The translations under genes and the position numbers were made by a program. From Chloroflexota bacterium (GTDB lineage Bacteria; Chloroflexota; Anaerolineae; UBA2200): a DNA stretch of 44,305 nucleotides. Positions 1 through 9,154 of the stretch are shown here, in pieces. The stretch's first letter is position 1. Every line of letters starts with the position of its first letter. Under the pieces are notes generated by a model. It made no database searches. It was given only the letters and a program-made list of their open reading frames with translations, and had not been told where the DNA came from. The stretch spans positions 1 through 44,305 of the forward strand of contig JACIWW010000025.1 in NCBI GenBank assembly GCA_014360905.1, given 5' to 3'.

Positions 1-192
1 CTGAGTGCGGACAACAATCTGGCCGAACGGAGCCTTCGTCCGCTGGTGGTAGCGCGCAAGATCAGCGGGGGTACGCGGAGTAGCCGCGGTAGCAGGATCA
101 CGTTGGCCCTGGCCAGTCTCTTTGAGACGTGGAAAGCACGTGGGCTCAATCCCCTTACGCAGTGCTTCAGTATGCTTGCTCAAGGCCCTTAA
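1..192 (+). CDS. IS66-family transposase, C-terminal fragment
   Basis: Frame 1 is open from the first base to a TAA at 190-192 and gives 63 residues, cut by the window edge. The residues NLAERSLRPLVVARKISGGT followed by ITLALASLFETWKARGLNP match the conserved C-terminal end of IS66 (IS66_Orf3/DDE_Tnp_IS66) transposases, which act on element ends by DDE chemistry. The catalytic core would lie to the left of the window. It cannot be told whether the whole element is intact. It belongs to the neighbouring mobile element and has no evident link to the secreted-protein genes that follow. Confidence 0.85.
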   Translation: MSADNNLAERSLRPLVVARKISGGTRSSRGSRITLALASLFETWKARGLNPLTQCFSMLAQGP

Positions 193-248
193 CCTCGAAG
201 CTGAAATTTCTTACCTCAAATCTGAACAGTTACCAGCGCACGTGTATT

Positions 249-277
249 TTGACAAAGGAGCATTTAAATATTATACT
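249..277 (+). promoter_or_regulatory. Sigma70-type promoter for the secreted-protein pair
   Basis: TTGACA (249-254) and TATACT (272-277) are separated by exactly 17 bases in an AT-rich stretch. Predicted transcription would start near 284, about 80 bases before the first gene. This is the only obvious promoter between the transposase remnant and that gene. Confidence 0.7.
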
Positions 278-362
278 ATATTAATCTAGCATCAAATAAT
301 TCAACCATGCATTTACTTCAAAGTAACCAGAACGCAACACAATGGAGGAGGACAACTTAGTG

Positions 363-3300
363 ATGCACGGCAGCCCAGGCACCTTCTATCATCACCGCTG
401 GTTCTGGCTTGTGATGGTGGTGTTGCTTCTGATTGTTCTCATCCTGGTTGGCTTGTTCCTCGCTTCATGTGCCTCTGTATCGGAGTCGTTGGCCTCCTCA
501 ACTTTACCTGCACCGCCGCCCCAAGCTGAAGAGAGGCCTGTTTCTGCCGCTGGTCGCGCTTCTCCCATAAATCTGCCGCCGGTCATTTTCGTGATGACGG
601 ATTGGTGGAATGGTGATTGGGGTAATCCCAATTACTATTTCACGTACACAAATCAGTTTGGCGGCATTGAAGTAGTGCGCGGTCATCCAGAATGGGGTGC
701 ATTGGGAGGATGGTGGGAGTTTGTGTGGGCTCATCTAAATCCATACAAAGGCGTCTATGACTGGACAAAAACGGATGAGTATATCCTAAAGGCCCAAGAG
801 ATGAAGGTTACATTGCCGGATGGAAGCGTCATCGCGAAGCCGGTAGGCATCGCGGTGACAACCTGGACGTTTCACGAGACGGCAGAACAAATTGGTGTGA
901 ACTGGACGCCTAGTTGGGTAGCTTCTATGGGCGGGGGCAGCATCACCTCATGCTATGACCCGGATGGGCCATCGGGGCCGTGCAAGCCGATGTGCACCCC
1001 GAACTTTGGCAATACGGTGTGGCAGTATTGGTTTGATCAGTTCATTCTGGCCATGGGACAGCATTACGACAACAATCCAGACTTTTACAACCTGGCCTGG
1101 ATCAACATAGCCACCGGAGTGGATGAAGAAACCATGGAGCGCAAGAACGTGTTTGGTTGCACCTACACTACAGGAGATAGTCCGACCTTCCTTAATTGGG
1201 TTAACCGCGTGATGGGTACCTATAACCTTGCTTTCCCCAACACTCCGCAGTTTATCCAATCCACACTGCACCACATTCATCACCATTGCGCTCTTGCGGC
1301 CTCATTTGCTTCGAAGATGACCGGGGTCAAAGTCAATGCTTGGGAGGTAGACAGCCCGAATGCCGAGATTCGCTACGATGGCGTGCTGGTAGGCGGTGTC
1401 ATGGGATCTTCTCAGCTTTACCATGAGTTGATCCCGACTGGTTTTGAGCCTGGCGGTGTTGTGCCACGTGTAAATGGAGCCTATTGGATGTTCATGGAGG
1501 GTCTCAGTGTACACCCTTACATCCTCGATGTGCAATATCGCAACATTGAAGATGCTTATACCGCTGGACAGCTCATCGGTTTTCCCATTCTTGATTTTAC
1601 CCGTGTGCATCTGGGGAAAGCGGTGGAAGATACGCCTGATGTGTGGATAGTGCTGCGTGAGACCAAGCACTCCGATAGTTGCTGGAAGGCCAGCGATGGC
1701 ATCTACAAATGCTATGGGCCTCATCGTGGAGATTTCATGTACTGGTTGTATCGTTGGGATACGACGCCTGGTGGGCGCACAGTGGCTTTGATCGGGGATG
1801 CACGGAATGAATTGCCTACTCCGGCACGCGACCATATCTATGCCTGGCACAGCACCAGGCGCACGGATCAGGCTACAGGCAATCCCTATATGTCCTTTGA
1901 TGTGGATGATCGGTATCCGTATGCTGGGCATGTTCCCAAGGCAGCGGGCGGGCCGGTGTCGTGGACGATCACGGTGACGTTGGTGAATCAGGGCACGGAT
2001 ACGTTTTCGTTGGAGTATCGTGATTACTACGGCAACCTGGTGGAGCGGAGGGTGAGCAAGGGTGCAGGGCTTGGGCCGGTGAACACGTGGGTGGATTACA
2101 CGTGGAAGGTGAATGATGCGTATTTTGCCAATGGGTTGCCTGGAGGGATGGATTTCCGCATTAATTGCAACAACGATGGGAATGAGTACATCCATCGCCT
2201 GATCGTGAGTGGGGAAGGACTGCAGTTGCCTACACCCAGCCCAACTAGGACTAGGCCGCCGACCAAGACACCCACGGTAACTCCTACTCCCACGATAACG
2301 CGTACGCCAACGCATACACCGACACGAACATCTACTCCGACGATAACTCCGACCCGCACGCCAACTGTGACGCCCGCCGGCACTTTCACACCACCAACAC
2401 CAACGCGAACAGAGACGCCAACCAATACCCCTACCCAAACTCCTCGTCCTACAGATACGCTGACACCGGGACCATCGCCAACCGTAACGAATACGCCAGT
2501 GCTTTCACCTACTCCTACTTTGTTCCCTGGTGGTCGCAACGTGGTCACCTTGCAACAGGGGATATTGGGGTATGCAGGCACGAATGACACATACATCACA
2601 TCCTCCAGTCCTTCTAGCAGCTTTGGTCGGCAGGCCAATCTACGGGTCAAGGATGATAATTCTTCTGTGAGTTTGATCCGATTCGACTTATCGAGCATTC
2701 CCCCACAAGCAAATATCAACGAGGCGGTTCTGCGAATTTACCCTTATGAACGCGATGCTGCGGTGGAAATGACCGTGGAAGTGTACCGCCTACTGCGGCC
2801 TTGGGTTGATACAGAAGCCAACTGGGAGAAGGCATCTATCGAGGAAGTCTGGGGCATGCCTGGTGCTAATGGGCCAGGGGCAGACCGGGAAACAACCCCG
2901 GTGGTCACACAAACGGTGTCTTTACTCAAAATCTGGTACGAATTTGATATTAGCGATTTGGTGCGAGGTTGGGTGAACAGCCCACAAACGAATTATGGCT
3001 TGCTCCTGCGCGGTTTGGGCTCGGCTTCGGTGGCTTACAATTTTGCGAGCGCCAATTATCCTAGTATTTCTACGCGCCCTCAGTTGGTGATTGACTACAC
3101 TGCGCCAGAGGCAACGTTTACACCGCTGCCAAAGACGCCTACGCCCACTCCTACTCAAACCTTAACTCCTTCTGCCGCGCCAACGCCTATTCACACGGCT
3201 ACCCCGTCACCGGCACCCATCATATCGCCTACTCCGACACCTATCGTAGGACCTACGCCAACAGCGACTAGCATTATGGACTATATCGCAGATATGGAAA

Positions 3301-3377
3301 GACGCGTGGGCATTGTGCAAGAATTGCTGGCGAGGATTATAGATATCTTCAGGCGCTTGAGTCAGTTTGAACGATAA
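363..3377 (+). CDS. Large secreted multidomain protein: beta-galactosidase-like barrel, Thr-Pro linkers, DNRLRE domain
   Basis: A surface or lipid-anchored protein of about 1004 residues. The ATG at 363 (or GTG at 360) is preferred over the ATG at 342, because the ribosome binding site GGAGGAGG (344-351) lies inside the longer version. A hydrophobic segment ends in LASC, a possible lipobox. Next comes a region of roughly 450 residues rich in Trp and Tyr that resembles a glycoside-hydrolase TIM barrel of the GH42/GH5 kind (family not certain), then a beta-rich module. A Thr-Pro linker (about 2228-2520) follows, then a DNRLRE domain recognised by DTYI..., [20 protein letters not shown] and RPQLVIDY. 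A second Thr-Pro linker and an amphipathic C-terminal helix end the protein. It probably forms a transcription unit with the next gene, 54 bases on. The substrate is unknown. Confidence 0.75.
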   Translation: MHGSPGTFYHHRWFWLVMVVLLLIVLILVGLFLASCASVSESLASSTLPAPPPQAEERPVSAAGRASPINLPPVIFVMTDWWNGDWGNPNYYFTYTNQFGGIEVVRGHPEWGALGGWWEFVWAHLNPYKGVYDWTKTDEYILKAQEMKVTLPDGSVIAKPVGIAVTTWTFHETAEQIGVNWTPSWVASMGGGSITSCYDPDGPSGPCKPMCTPNFGNTVWQYWFDQFILAMGQHYDNNPDFYNLAWINIATGVDEETMERKNVFGCTYTTGDSPTFLNWVNRVMGTYNLAFPNTPQFIQSTLHHIHHHCALAASFASKMTGVKVNAWEVDSPNAEIRYDGVLVGGVMGSSQLYHELIPTGFEPGGVVPRVNGAYWMFMEGLSVHPYILDVQYRNIEDAYTAGQLIGFPILDFTRVHLGKAVEDTPDVWIVLRETKHSDSCWKASDGIYKCYGPHRGDFMYWLYRWDTTPGGRTVALIGDARNELPTPARDHIYAWHSTRRTDQATGNPYMSFDVDDRYPYAGHVPKAAGGPVSWTITVTLVNQGTDTFSLEYRDYYGNLVERRVSKGAGLGPVNTWVDYTWKVNDAYFANGLPGGMDFRINCNNDGNEYIHRLIVSGEGLQLPTPSPTRTRPPTKTPTVTPTPTITRTPTHTPTRTSTPTITPTRTPTVTPAGTFTPPTPTRTETPTNTPTQTPRPTDTLTPGPSPTVTNTPVLSPTPTLFPGGRNVVTLQQGILGYAGTNDTYITSSSPSSSFGRQANLRVKDDNSSVSLIRFDLSSIPPQANINEAVLRIYPYERDAAVEMTVEVYRLLRPWVDTEANWEKASIEEVWGMPGANGPGADRETTPVVTQTVSLLKIWYEFDISDLVRGWVNSPQTNYGLLLRGLGSASVAYNFASANYPSISTRPQLVIDYTAPEATFTPLPKTPTPTPTQTLTPSAAPTPIHTATPSPAPIISPTPTPIVGPTPTATSIMDYIADMERRVGIVQELLARIIDIFRRLSQFER

Positions 3378-3431
3378 AGAAAGTAGAGAGATGAATAGTC
3401 AGGTTTCCTTATCGAACAGAGGAGAGAACCA

Positions 3432-4265
3432 ATGAGAAAAGTAGCGATCATTTTGATTATGGTGATAGCCACTCTCGTCATTGGGCTGCGGTTATTGGGA
3501 GCGAGTGCGAAAGAGGGTACTTCTACTGTGATTATTCACCCTGCCTCCGCCCTTCAGGCTACCTCCACGAGAAGCCTGTACAGCGCGCGTTTGATCGCTC
3601 CGCCCGTAATTGATGGTCTATTGAGCGATTGGCCAGCTCTTGAGAGCATCGATCTCAACCGGAATACAGCCTATTCGTTTTCAGGCCGCATAGATAGTGT
3701 GAACGACCTCAGCGCTATAATCCGCAGCGGTTGGGATAACAACACGCTGTATTTTGCCATACAAGTCAAAGACGATGTTGTCATGGCAGATAGCACCGAT
3801 GTCTGGCGTGACGATGGAGTGGAAATCGGACTAGACGGACTTTATGACCAGTATGCCTGGGGGTGGGATGACCACCAATACACCATCGTCGTGGATGGCC
3901 GCATTACGGATCGAGGTGTACCGACTACGAACATCAAGGCGGTTGTCCTGGGAACCAAAGAGGGATATGACATCGAGGTCGCCATCCCCATCTCTCAGTT
4001 GCTGCCTGGTATTCCTATCTCAGGCACAGTAATGGGATTCACGATTGGCATACACGACGATGATGATGGGGGAAACTGGGATGCATACCTGATTTGGGAG
4101 GGGACGACTACCAGTAGTCGGCCTGAGCTATTTGGAAGTCTGATTTTCACCGAGCGTCCAGAGGATCGACTAGCAGCGTTGGAGGCCAAGATTATCGAGT
4201 TGGAAAGGAAGCTGCAAGAACTGATACGCCTTCTAAGGGAGTTTGAGCAATTGACTCCGCCGTAA
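3432..4265 (+). CDS. Secreted CBM9-like sugar-binding protein with C-terminal coiled coil
   Basis: The 277-residue product starts with a signal peptide or membrane anchor (residues about 4-26). A domain of the carbohydrate-binding module family 9 type follows: it begins near PPVIDGLLSDWPAL and includes GWDNNTLYFAIQVKDD and a WRDDGVEIGLDG core, typical of sugar- or wall-binding CBM9-like folds. The last 35 residues (RLAALEAKIIELERK and onward) form a heptad-patterned helix. GAGGAGAG just upstream (3420-3427) serves as ribosome binding site. The preceding gene ends in a similar amphipathic helix, so the two products may associate; this is inferred. No catalytic residues are evident, so a binding role is more likely than an enzyme. 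Confidence 0.75.
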   Translation: MRKVAIILIMVIATLVIGLRLLGASAKEGTSTVIIHPASALQATSTRSLYSARLIAPPVIDGLLSDWPALESIDLNRNTAYSFSGRIDSVNDLSAIIRSGWDNNTLYFAIQVKDDVVMADSTDVWRDDGVEIGLDGLYDQYAWGWDDHQYTIVVDGRITDRGVPTTNIKAVVLGTKEGYDIEVAIPISQLLPGIPISGTVMGFTIGIHDDDDGGNWDAYLIWEGTTTSSRPELFGSLIFTERPEDRLAALEAKIIELERKLQELIRLLREFEQLTPP

Positions 4266-4290
4266 TGAGTTTCTGCCCAGAATCAGCACA

Positions 4291-4324
4291 GGGGGAATGA
4301 TGCGCGCATCATTCCCCCCTTTTG
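4291..4324. terminator. Bidirectional intrinsic terminator between convergent genes
   Basis: GGGGGAATGATGCG (4291-4304) is followed at once by its exact reverse complement (4305-4318), then CTTTT on the plus strand. It lies between the stop codons of the CBM9-like gene and pcrA and can serve both strands. Confidence 0.85.
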
Positions 4325-4326
4325 CT

Positions 4327-6546
4327 TCACTCTGGCCGGTCAATGAGTTTCAATGCAGCAAAGCTGGTCAGCAAGCGTTTGATACCGACCTTGCCAGCAA
4401 AGGCAACGATTACTTCCTCATCCTGGCCTTGCATCTGGCTGTTGACCACGATGCCCTCACCGAATTGAGGATGCCGCACACGATCACCCGGATGGAAGGA
4501 GCCGGATGTCTGTCTAGCGGGTGAAGCCTGTCCGAGATCGGCTTTCAGGCGGGCTGGGGCCGGAATAATAGCCCCTTTTATCAAGCGGCTGGGGATATCG
4601 CGCAGGAAACGAGAGGGCTGACTCGTTGCCTGGTTGCCAAAACGTGTGCGGCGGAAGGTATAGACCAGATATAAACGGCATTTGGCCCGCGTCATACCTA
4701 CATAGCACAAGCGGCGCTCCTCTTCCATTTCTTCAGGTTCCTCTAGGGAGCGGCTATGGGGCAATATGCCCTCCTCGAAGCCAGCGATAAACACGGTGTC
4801 GAACTCAAGCCCTTTGGCCATGTGCAAGGTAAGCAGTGTGACGGCATTGGTCTCTTCGCGCAGATTGTCCACATCCGAGACCAACGCCACATCCTCGAGG
4901 AAAGTAGTTAGAGCGGTATCGGGTGGCAGATGAGCGTATTCTTGAGCTACGGTACGCAATTCCTGGATGTTTTCCCATCGTTCCTCACCTTCCTCAGTGC
5001 CGTCCCGGATATATTCACTGTACCCCGAATCTGCCAGGAGCCTGTCCAGAAGCTGGAGCGCGCTGCTCTCGCCGCGGATAGCGAGGAGATGATCGAGCAG
5101 GTCCAGGAGGGAAAGTAGGTTCTTGGCACTGCGGCTATCGAAAGGCAATGACATAGGAGTGGATAGGGCTTCCTGTGTTAGTGTATCCTGGCTGGATGCG
5201 GACGTCTCCTGTCCTTGTTTCAGCAGTTGCAACGCGGTGTACAAAGGGATGTGGTTCGCTTCGGCCCACTTTTCGAGGGTTTCTCTTGTCCTATCGCCAA
5301 TGCCGCGTGGTGGCACGTTTAAGATACGTTTCAAGCTGATGTCATCGTAGGGGTTATGGATCAAGCGCAAGTAAGCTAGCACGTCTTTGATTTCACGGCG
5401 TTCATAGAAGCGAGTAGCCCCGACGAGTTTGTAGGGTAATCCGTGGCGGACAAAGGCATCTTCTAACACACGAGATTGGGCATTGGTCCGATACATTACC
5501 GCGCAATCACTTAGACAGACCATGCGCTTTGCTACCAAGTTTTCGATTTCACTCACGAGAAACTCGGCTTCTTCTTGCTCGTCGTAGGCCTCATGAACAA
5601 TAATGGGCAAACCCGTTTCATTGTTGGTCCACAGCTTCTTATCCGTGCGTTGGGTGTTGAGGGCAATAACGTGCCTGGCAGCATCGAGGATGTTTTGCGT
5701 TGAACGGTAATTCTGTTCCAAAAGCACCACCTGTGCTTCTGGATAGTCCTTACGAAAGCGGAGAATGTTGCGAAAGTCGGCTCCACGCCATCCATAGATG
5801 CTCTGGTCTTCATCTCCAACGACGAAGAGGTTTTTGTGTTCAGCAGTCAGCAGCCTTAACCACTCGTACTGGGCATTGTCTGTGTCCTGAAATTCGTCCA
5901 CTAAGACGTATACGTAGCGGTGCTGATATTTCTGTCGTATCGTGGGGTGTTCGGTGAACAATTGAACGGCGAGCATCAAGAGATCATCGAAATCCAAGGC
6001 GCTGTTTGCACGGAGCAGTTCCCAGTAACGGCTGTACACCCGTGCGACGATTTCGTGCCAATAAGTGGGTGGATTGTATTGCTCGGGCGTCAGCAAAGCG
6101 CGCTTTGCTTTGGAGATGGCAGCCTGAATAGCCGTTGGACGGTACAGTTTCTCGTCCAGATTGAGTTCGCGCAGCGCTTGCCGAATGAGACCGACTTGAT
6201 CATCTTGGTCATAGATGATGAAGTTGGAAGGCAAACCCAACGTTTGCGCTTCGCGGCGCAAGATGCGGGCGCAGATGGCATGGAATGTGCCAATGGTCAG
6301 ACGCTCCAATTGCTGCTGCCCGATCAGTCTTTCCAATCGACCACGCATCTCCTTGGCTGCCTTGTTGGTAAAGGTAACCGCCATCAGGTTATAGGGGTCT
6401 ATACCGCATTGCTTCACGAGATAGGCAATGCGATACGTGAGCACGCGGGTTTTGCCCGACCCAGGTCCTGCCAAAATCAACACAGGGCCGTGCAATGCTT
6501 CTACAGCCTTTCTTTGCGCGGGATTTAACTCGCTTAACAAATCCAT
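4327..6546 (-). CDS. pcrA: ATP-dependent DNA helicase, UvrD/PcrA family
   Basis: A 739-residue superfamily 1A 3'-5' helicase that acts in DNA repair and in clearing replication-transcription conflicts. Visible motifs include the Walker A AGPGSGKT (residues 26-33), VDEFQDTD (motif II), GDEDQSIYGWRGAD (motif III), a QNYRSTQNIL motif IV, and LTLHMAKGLEFDTVFIAG and YVGMTRAK near the C-terminal helicase core. The C-terminus carries the small Tudor-like module typical of PcrA (GDRVRHPQFGEGIV), which binds RNA polymerase in studied members. The length is normal. It is a lone gene, divergent from the AOR locus and convergent with the CBM9-like gene. Confidence 0.95.
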   Translation of the reverse strand: MDLLSELNPAQRKAVEALHGPVLILAGPGSGKTRVLTYRIAYLVKQCGIDPYNLMAVTFTNKAAKEMRGRLERLIGQQQLERLTIGTFHAICARILRREAQTLGLPSNFIIYDQDDQVGLIRQALRELNLDEKLYRPTAIQAAISKAKRALLTPEQYNPPTYWHEIVARVYSRYWELLRANSALDFDDLLMLAVQLFTEHPTIRQKYQHRYVYVLVDEFQDTDNAQYEWLRLLTAEHKNLFVVGDEDQSIYGWRGADFRNILRFRKDYPEAQVVLLEQNYRSTQNILDAARHVIALNTQRTDKKLWTNNETGLPIIVHEAYDEQEEAEFLVSEIENLVAKRMVCLSDCAVMYRTNAQSRVLEDAFVRHGLPYKLVGATRFYERREIKDVLAYLRLIHNPYDDISLKRILNVPPRGIGDRTRETLEKWAEANHIPLYTALQLLKQGQETSASSQDTLTQEALSTPMSLPFDSRSAKNLLSLLDLLDHLLAIRGESSALQLLDRLLADSGYSEYIRDGTEEGEERWENIQELRTVAQEYAHLPPDTALTTFLEDVALVSDVDNLREETNAVTLLTLHMAKGLEFDTVFIAGFEEGILPHSRSLEEPEEMEEERRLCYVGMTRAKCRLYLVYTFRRTRFGNQATSQPSRFLRDIPSRLIKGAIIPAPARLKADLGQASPARQTSGSFHPGDRVRHPQFGEGIVVNSQMQGQDEEVIVAFAGKVGIKRLLTSFAALKLIDRPE

Positions 6547-6563
6547 AGCAACTCCATGGGCAG

Positions 6564-6591
6564 TAAATATACTACTTTATTCTAGTGACAA
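6564..6591 (-). promoter_or_regulatory. Probable promoter of pcrA
   Basis: On the minus strand TTGTCA (6591-6586) and TATTTA (6569-6564) are 16 bases apart, with the start codon about 18 bases beyond the -10 box. The short leader leaves little room for a strong ribosome binding site (GGAG at 6556-6553). Confidence 0.45.
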
Positions 6592-6633
6592 ATCCCCTTT
6601 TGGCCAATTGAAGGCGAGGAATTGCTTGTTTTG

Positions 6634-6737
6634 TTTGCATTTTCCGAAATTTGGGCTATAATGCATGCGCCAAGTTCGAGATCACAGGGTGCTTTATCAT
6701 AGGCACAATGTTTGTGCTAAATCATGCTTTGTGATCT
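6634..6737 (+). promoter_or_regulatory. Promoter followed by a structured leader or small RNA candidate
   Basis: TTTGCA (6634-6639), a 17-base spacer and a perfect TATAAT (6657-6662) predict a start near 6669. The transcript would at once fold: AGATCACA (6679-6686) pairs perfectly with TGTGATCT (6730-6737), enclosing a second hairpin GCACAA/TTGTGC (6703-6708 with 6712-6717). A T-rich stretch follows. It sits 0.3 kb upstream of the MoaD/AOR genes, so it could be a cis-regulatory leader or a separate small RNA. No known riboswitch consensus was recognised in it. Confidence 0.4.
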
Positions 6738-6879
6738 TTATCCTTCTGTACCTTATTTTGCCAGTAGCTATCAGGGTTTGTGGTATGTGGCTTAATCATG
6801 ATGATAGTGGATCGGCTGGCGATACAGTATATAACTTTCCCAACAGGGCATTCTGCTGCGTTTTCCCCTAGGAAAGATT

Positions 6880-6938
6880 TTGACAATTCAACAAATCGTA
6901 GTAAAATGATGATATAACTCCAGATAAACAGTGGAGTT
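6880..6938 (+). promoter_or_regulatory. Promoter and operator-like inverted repeat for the AOR-Hdr locus
   Basis: A perfect TTGACA (6880-6885), a 16-base spacer and TAAAAT (6902-6907) form a good promoter with a start near 6914. Directly at the predicted start lies a perfect inverted repeat, AACTCCA (6916-6922) and TGGAGTT (6932-6938), with 9 bases between, a likely repressor or activator site. About 100 bases of leader precede the MoaD-like start. Confidence 0.6.
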
Positions 6939-7034
6939 AGCGCTTAGTTGCCATAAATGCTCTATCAATGGTGGATACAAAAGTTCACCAGGCTGCGTTT
7001 TGAGGTAGGTAACCCGAGGAAGGCGAGTCAGGCT

Positions 7035-7313
7035 ATGGAGTTCACAGTTGAGTTTTTTGGTCTTCCGCGGCGTTTAAGCGGGGTCAAAGAAACCACGGTG
7101 CAAGTACCGGCGGGGGCTACGCTGCGTGATGTTGTTAAGGCATTGGCAGCCAAGTTCCCGGCCTTTTTGGGGGATCTGATTGATCCCAACAGTTACGAAT
7201 TGGAATCGCCTTACTTTTTCAATGTCAACGCACGACACGTTCCACGCAGTTTAGAGTACCAACCCAAGGAAGGGGAACGATTACTATTACTCTTTGTGGA
7301 GGCAGGAGGATAA
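7035..7313 (+). CDS. MoaD/ThiS-family ubiquitin-like sulfur carrier
   Basis: The 92-residue product from the ATG at 7035 has the beta-grasp pattern of MoaD (MEFTVEFFGLPRRLSG, VPAGATLRDVVKALAAKFP) and ends in the Gly-Gly tail (VEAGG) that E1-like enzymes adenylate and thiocarboxylate. MoaD supplies the dithiolene sulfurs of molybdopterin, so a copy next to a tungsten-pterin enzyme suggests dedicated cofactor supply. A longer reading from 6957 lacks a ribosome binding site, whereas GAGGAAGG (7016-7023) precedes 7035. The stop lies four bases before the AOR start and overlaps its ribosome binding site region, which suggests translational coupling. Confidence 0.85.
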   Translation: MEFTVEFFGLPRRLSGVKETTVQVPAGATLRDVVKALAAKFPAFLGDLIDPNSYELESPYFFNVNARHVPRSLEYQPKEGERLLLLFVEAGG

Positions 7314-7317
7314 AGTC

Positions 7318-9153
7318 ATGTATTGGGGCAAGATCTTACACATCGATGTATCTGAACGCAAGACGCACGTGCAGCGCGTAGACGAGGAGTGGTTGAGGAA
7401 GTATGTTGGCGGTGTGTGCATGGCCTCGCGGCTAGCCTACGAGAACATCCCAAAAGGTGCAGACCCACTAGGTCCAGAGAATGCAGTTTGTTTTGCCAAC
7501 AGCGCTTTCTCGGGCACGATGGTTCCCGTGGGAACCAAGTATGCAGTGGCCACCAAATCCCCGTTGACCGGATTCCTCGGCGATTGTCTGGCCGGCAGTT
7601 ATTTTGCCGCAGCGATGAAACGAGCCGGCTATGATGGCATCGTTGTCAAGGGCAAGGCGGATCGTCCCATTTGGATTTTCGTGGACGATGATGCAGTCTA
7701 TTTCAACGATGCCTCAGACCTATGGGGTATGGAGACTTTTGAAACGGAGGAAGCAATCCGTGCCAAAGTGGGCGATGAGCGTGTTCGCGCCTGCACCGTA
7801 GGCCCTGCGGGCGAGCGCCTAGTGCGTTTTGCCAACCTGACCAATGACCGTGGACGCCAGGCAGGACGAACTGGACCAGGCGCAGCCTTGGGAGCCAAGT
7901 TGGTGAAAGCTCTCGCGATCCGGGGCACCAAATCCGTCCGAGTGGCTGATCCTCAGAATTTGCTCGCGGCTTGCAAGAAACTGAACGAATTAGCCCAGAC
8001 AACCAAGACGGAAAAATACCGCATCCTAGGCACGCCCTCGAATGTGTTGAATATGAATCGGTTGGGCATTCTGCCTACTCGAAACTACCAGCAGGGAGAA
8101 TTTGAGGGCGCTGAGAAAGTCAGCGGCGAGTACATGCACGAACATTACACGGAAAAGGCTGTGGCCTGTGCTGGCTGTCCCATCGCCTGTGAGCAGATCA
8201 CACACGTGAAGGAAGGGAGTTACGCTGGAGCGAGGACCTCGATTGATTACGAATCCCTGTTCGCTCTGGGACCCAACTGTGGCATAGATTCTATGGCTGC
8301 TATCATTGCGGCTATTGATCGCTGCGATAGGTACGGTATGGATACCATGAGCACTGGCGTAACCATCTCCTGGGCCATGGAATGCTTCCAGCGTGGCATC
8401 CTCACCAAAGAAGACTTTGATGGCCTAGAACCGGTCTGGGGCAATGATCGTGCTGTGGTTGAGCTGGTGCGCAAAATCGCGTACCGTGAAGGAATTGGCG
8501 ATCTGTTGGCCGAAGGCGTCAAGCGTGCAGCAGCCAAGGTGGGCAAAGGTTCAGAACATTTTGCCATGCATGTGAAGGGCTTGGAATGCTGCGGCTATGA
8601 TGCACGAGGCATGCAAACCTTCGCCGTGGGCTGCGCCGTGGGCACGCGAGGCCCCTGCCACAACCGCTCTCTTGCTTATGAACCAGACGCAAAGGGAGAA
8701 GTGGACCGCTTGAAAGCTGGCCCTGAACGGGGGCGGCTAGCTAAGGAGACAGAAGAGTTCGCTGGTGTCTTTGACATCATGATGTTCTGCAAGTTCATTC
8801 GAGGCTGTTTCAAAGACATTTGGACCGAGATTCCTCAACTGTACACCTATACAACCGGCATCGCTATGACTTCTGAGGACCTGCACAAGCTGACGGAGCG
8901 ATCCTGGAACCTGAAGAAAGCATTCAACATTCGCGAAGGTTGGACAAAGGAGGATGACTGGCTTCCGCCACGCTGGCTCAAGGATCCCTTGCCTTCTGGA
9001 GGCTCCAAGGGGGCTTATGTGAAAGAGGATGACCTGCGCATGATGCTCCAGTCCTATTATGAGGCACGTGGCTGGACACCAGAAGGACTCATTCCCAAGG
9101 AAAAACTTATTTCCCTGGGATTGGATGACATCGCTGAGGATATAGGAGTCTAA
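7318..9153 (+). CDS. aor: Tungsten-dependent aldehyde:ferredoxin oxidoreductase (AOR family)
   Basis: A 611-residue enzyme of the AOR family (AOR_N plus AOR_C), which interconverts aldehydes and carboxylic acids, or catalyses other low-potential reactions, on a tungsten bis-pterin with a [4Fe-4S] cluster. The N-terminal domain MYWGKILHIDVSERKT, the stretch GSYFAAAMKRAGYDGIVVKG and TNDRGRQAGRTGPGAALGAK are typical. Cluster ligands are Cys284, Cys287 and Cys291 (CAGCPIAC) with Cys491 as the fourth, nearly the positions known in Pyrococcus furiosus AOR. The ATG at 7318 follows AGGAGG (7305-7310). The ferredoxin subunit gene follows after a single base. The family also contains BamB-type benzoyl-CoA reductases, so the substrate cannot be set from sequence alone; aldehyde or acid is the default. 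Confidence 0.92.
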   Translation: MYWGKILHIDVSERKTHVQRVDEEWLRKYVGGVCMASRLAYENIPKGADPLGPENAVCFANSAFSGTMVPVGTKYAVATKSPLTGFLGDCLAGSYFAAAMKRAGYDGIVVKGKADRPIWIFVDDDAVYFNDASDLWGMETFETEEAIRAKVGDERVRACTVGPAGERLVRFANLTNDRGRQAGRTGPGAALGAKLVKALAIRGTKSVRVADPQNLLAACKKLNELAQTTKTEKYRILGTPSNVLNMNRLGILPTRNYQQGEFEGAEKVSGEYMHEHYTEKAVACAGCPIACEQITHVKEGSYAGARTSIDYESLFALGPNCGIDSMAAIIAAIDRCDRYGMDTMSTGVTISWAMECFQRGILTKEDFDGLEPVWGNDRAVVELVRKIAYREGIGDLLAEGVKRAAAKVGKGSEHFAMHVKGLECCGYDARGMQTFAVGCAVGTRGPCHNRSLAYEPDAKGEVDRLKAGPERGRLAKETEEFAGVFDIMMFCKFIRGCFKDIWTEIPQLYTYTTGIAMTSEDLHKLTERSWNLKKAFNIREGWTKEDDWLPPRWLKDPLPSGGSKGAYVKEDDLRMMLQSYYEARGWTPEGLIPKEKLISLGLDDIAEDIGV

Positions 9154-9154
9154 G

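Noticed and set aside
1302-2438. Antisense open frame of 378 codons inside the secreted barrel protein
   Set aside because: It is Arg/Cys/Ser-rich with no recognisable domain, and the opposite strand encodes a clear multidomain protein.
2228-2520. Repetitive tract as tandem repeat or CRISPR-like array
   Set aside because: It encodes a Thr-Pro linker; unit length is irregular and no spacers are present.
4297-4524. Short plus-strand frame after the CBM9-like gene
   Set aside because: It begins within the terminator hairpin and lies opposite the end of pcrA.
5920-6528. Plus-strand frame of 202 codons opposite pcrA
   Set aside because: Mirror of the helicase coding strand; no domain likeness.
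6665-6871. Small frame of 68 codons in the pcrA-AOR gap
   Set aside because: No ribosome binding site and an unconvincing composition; it overlaps the structured leader region.
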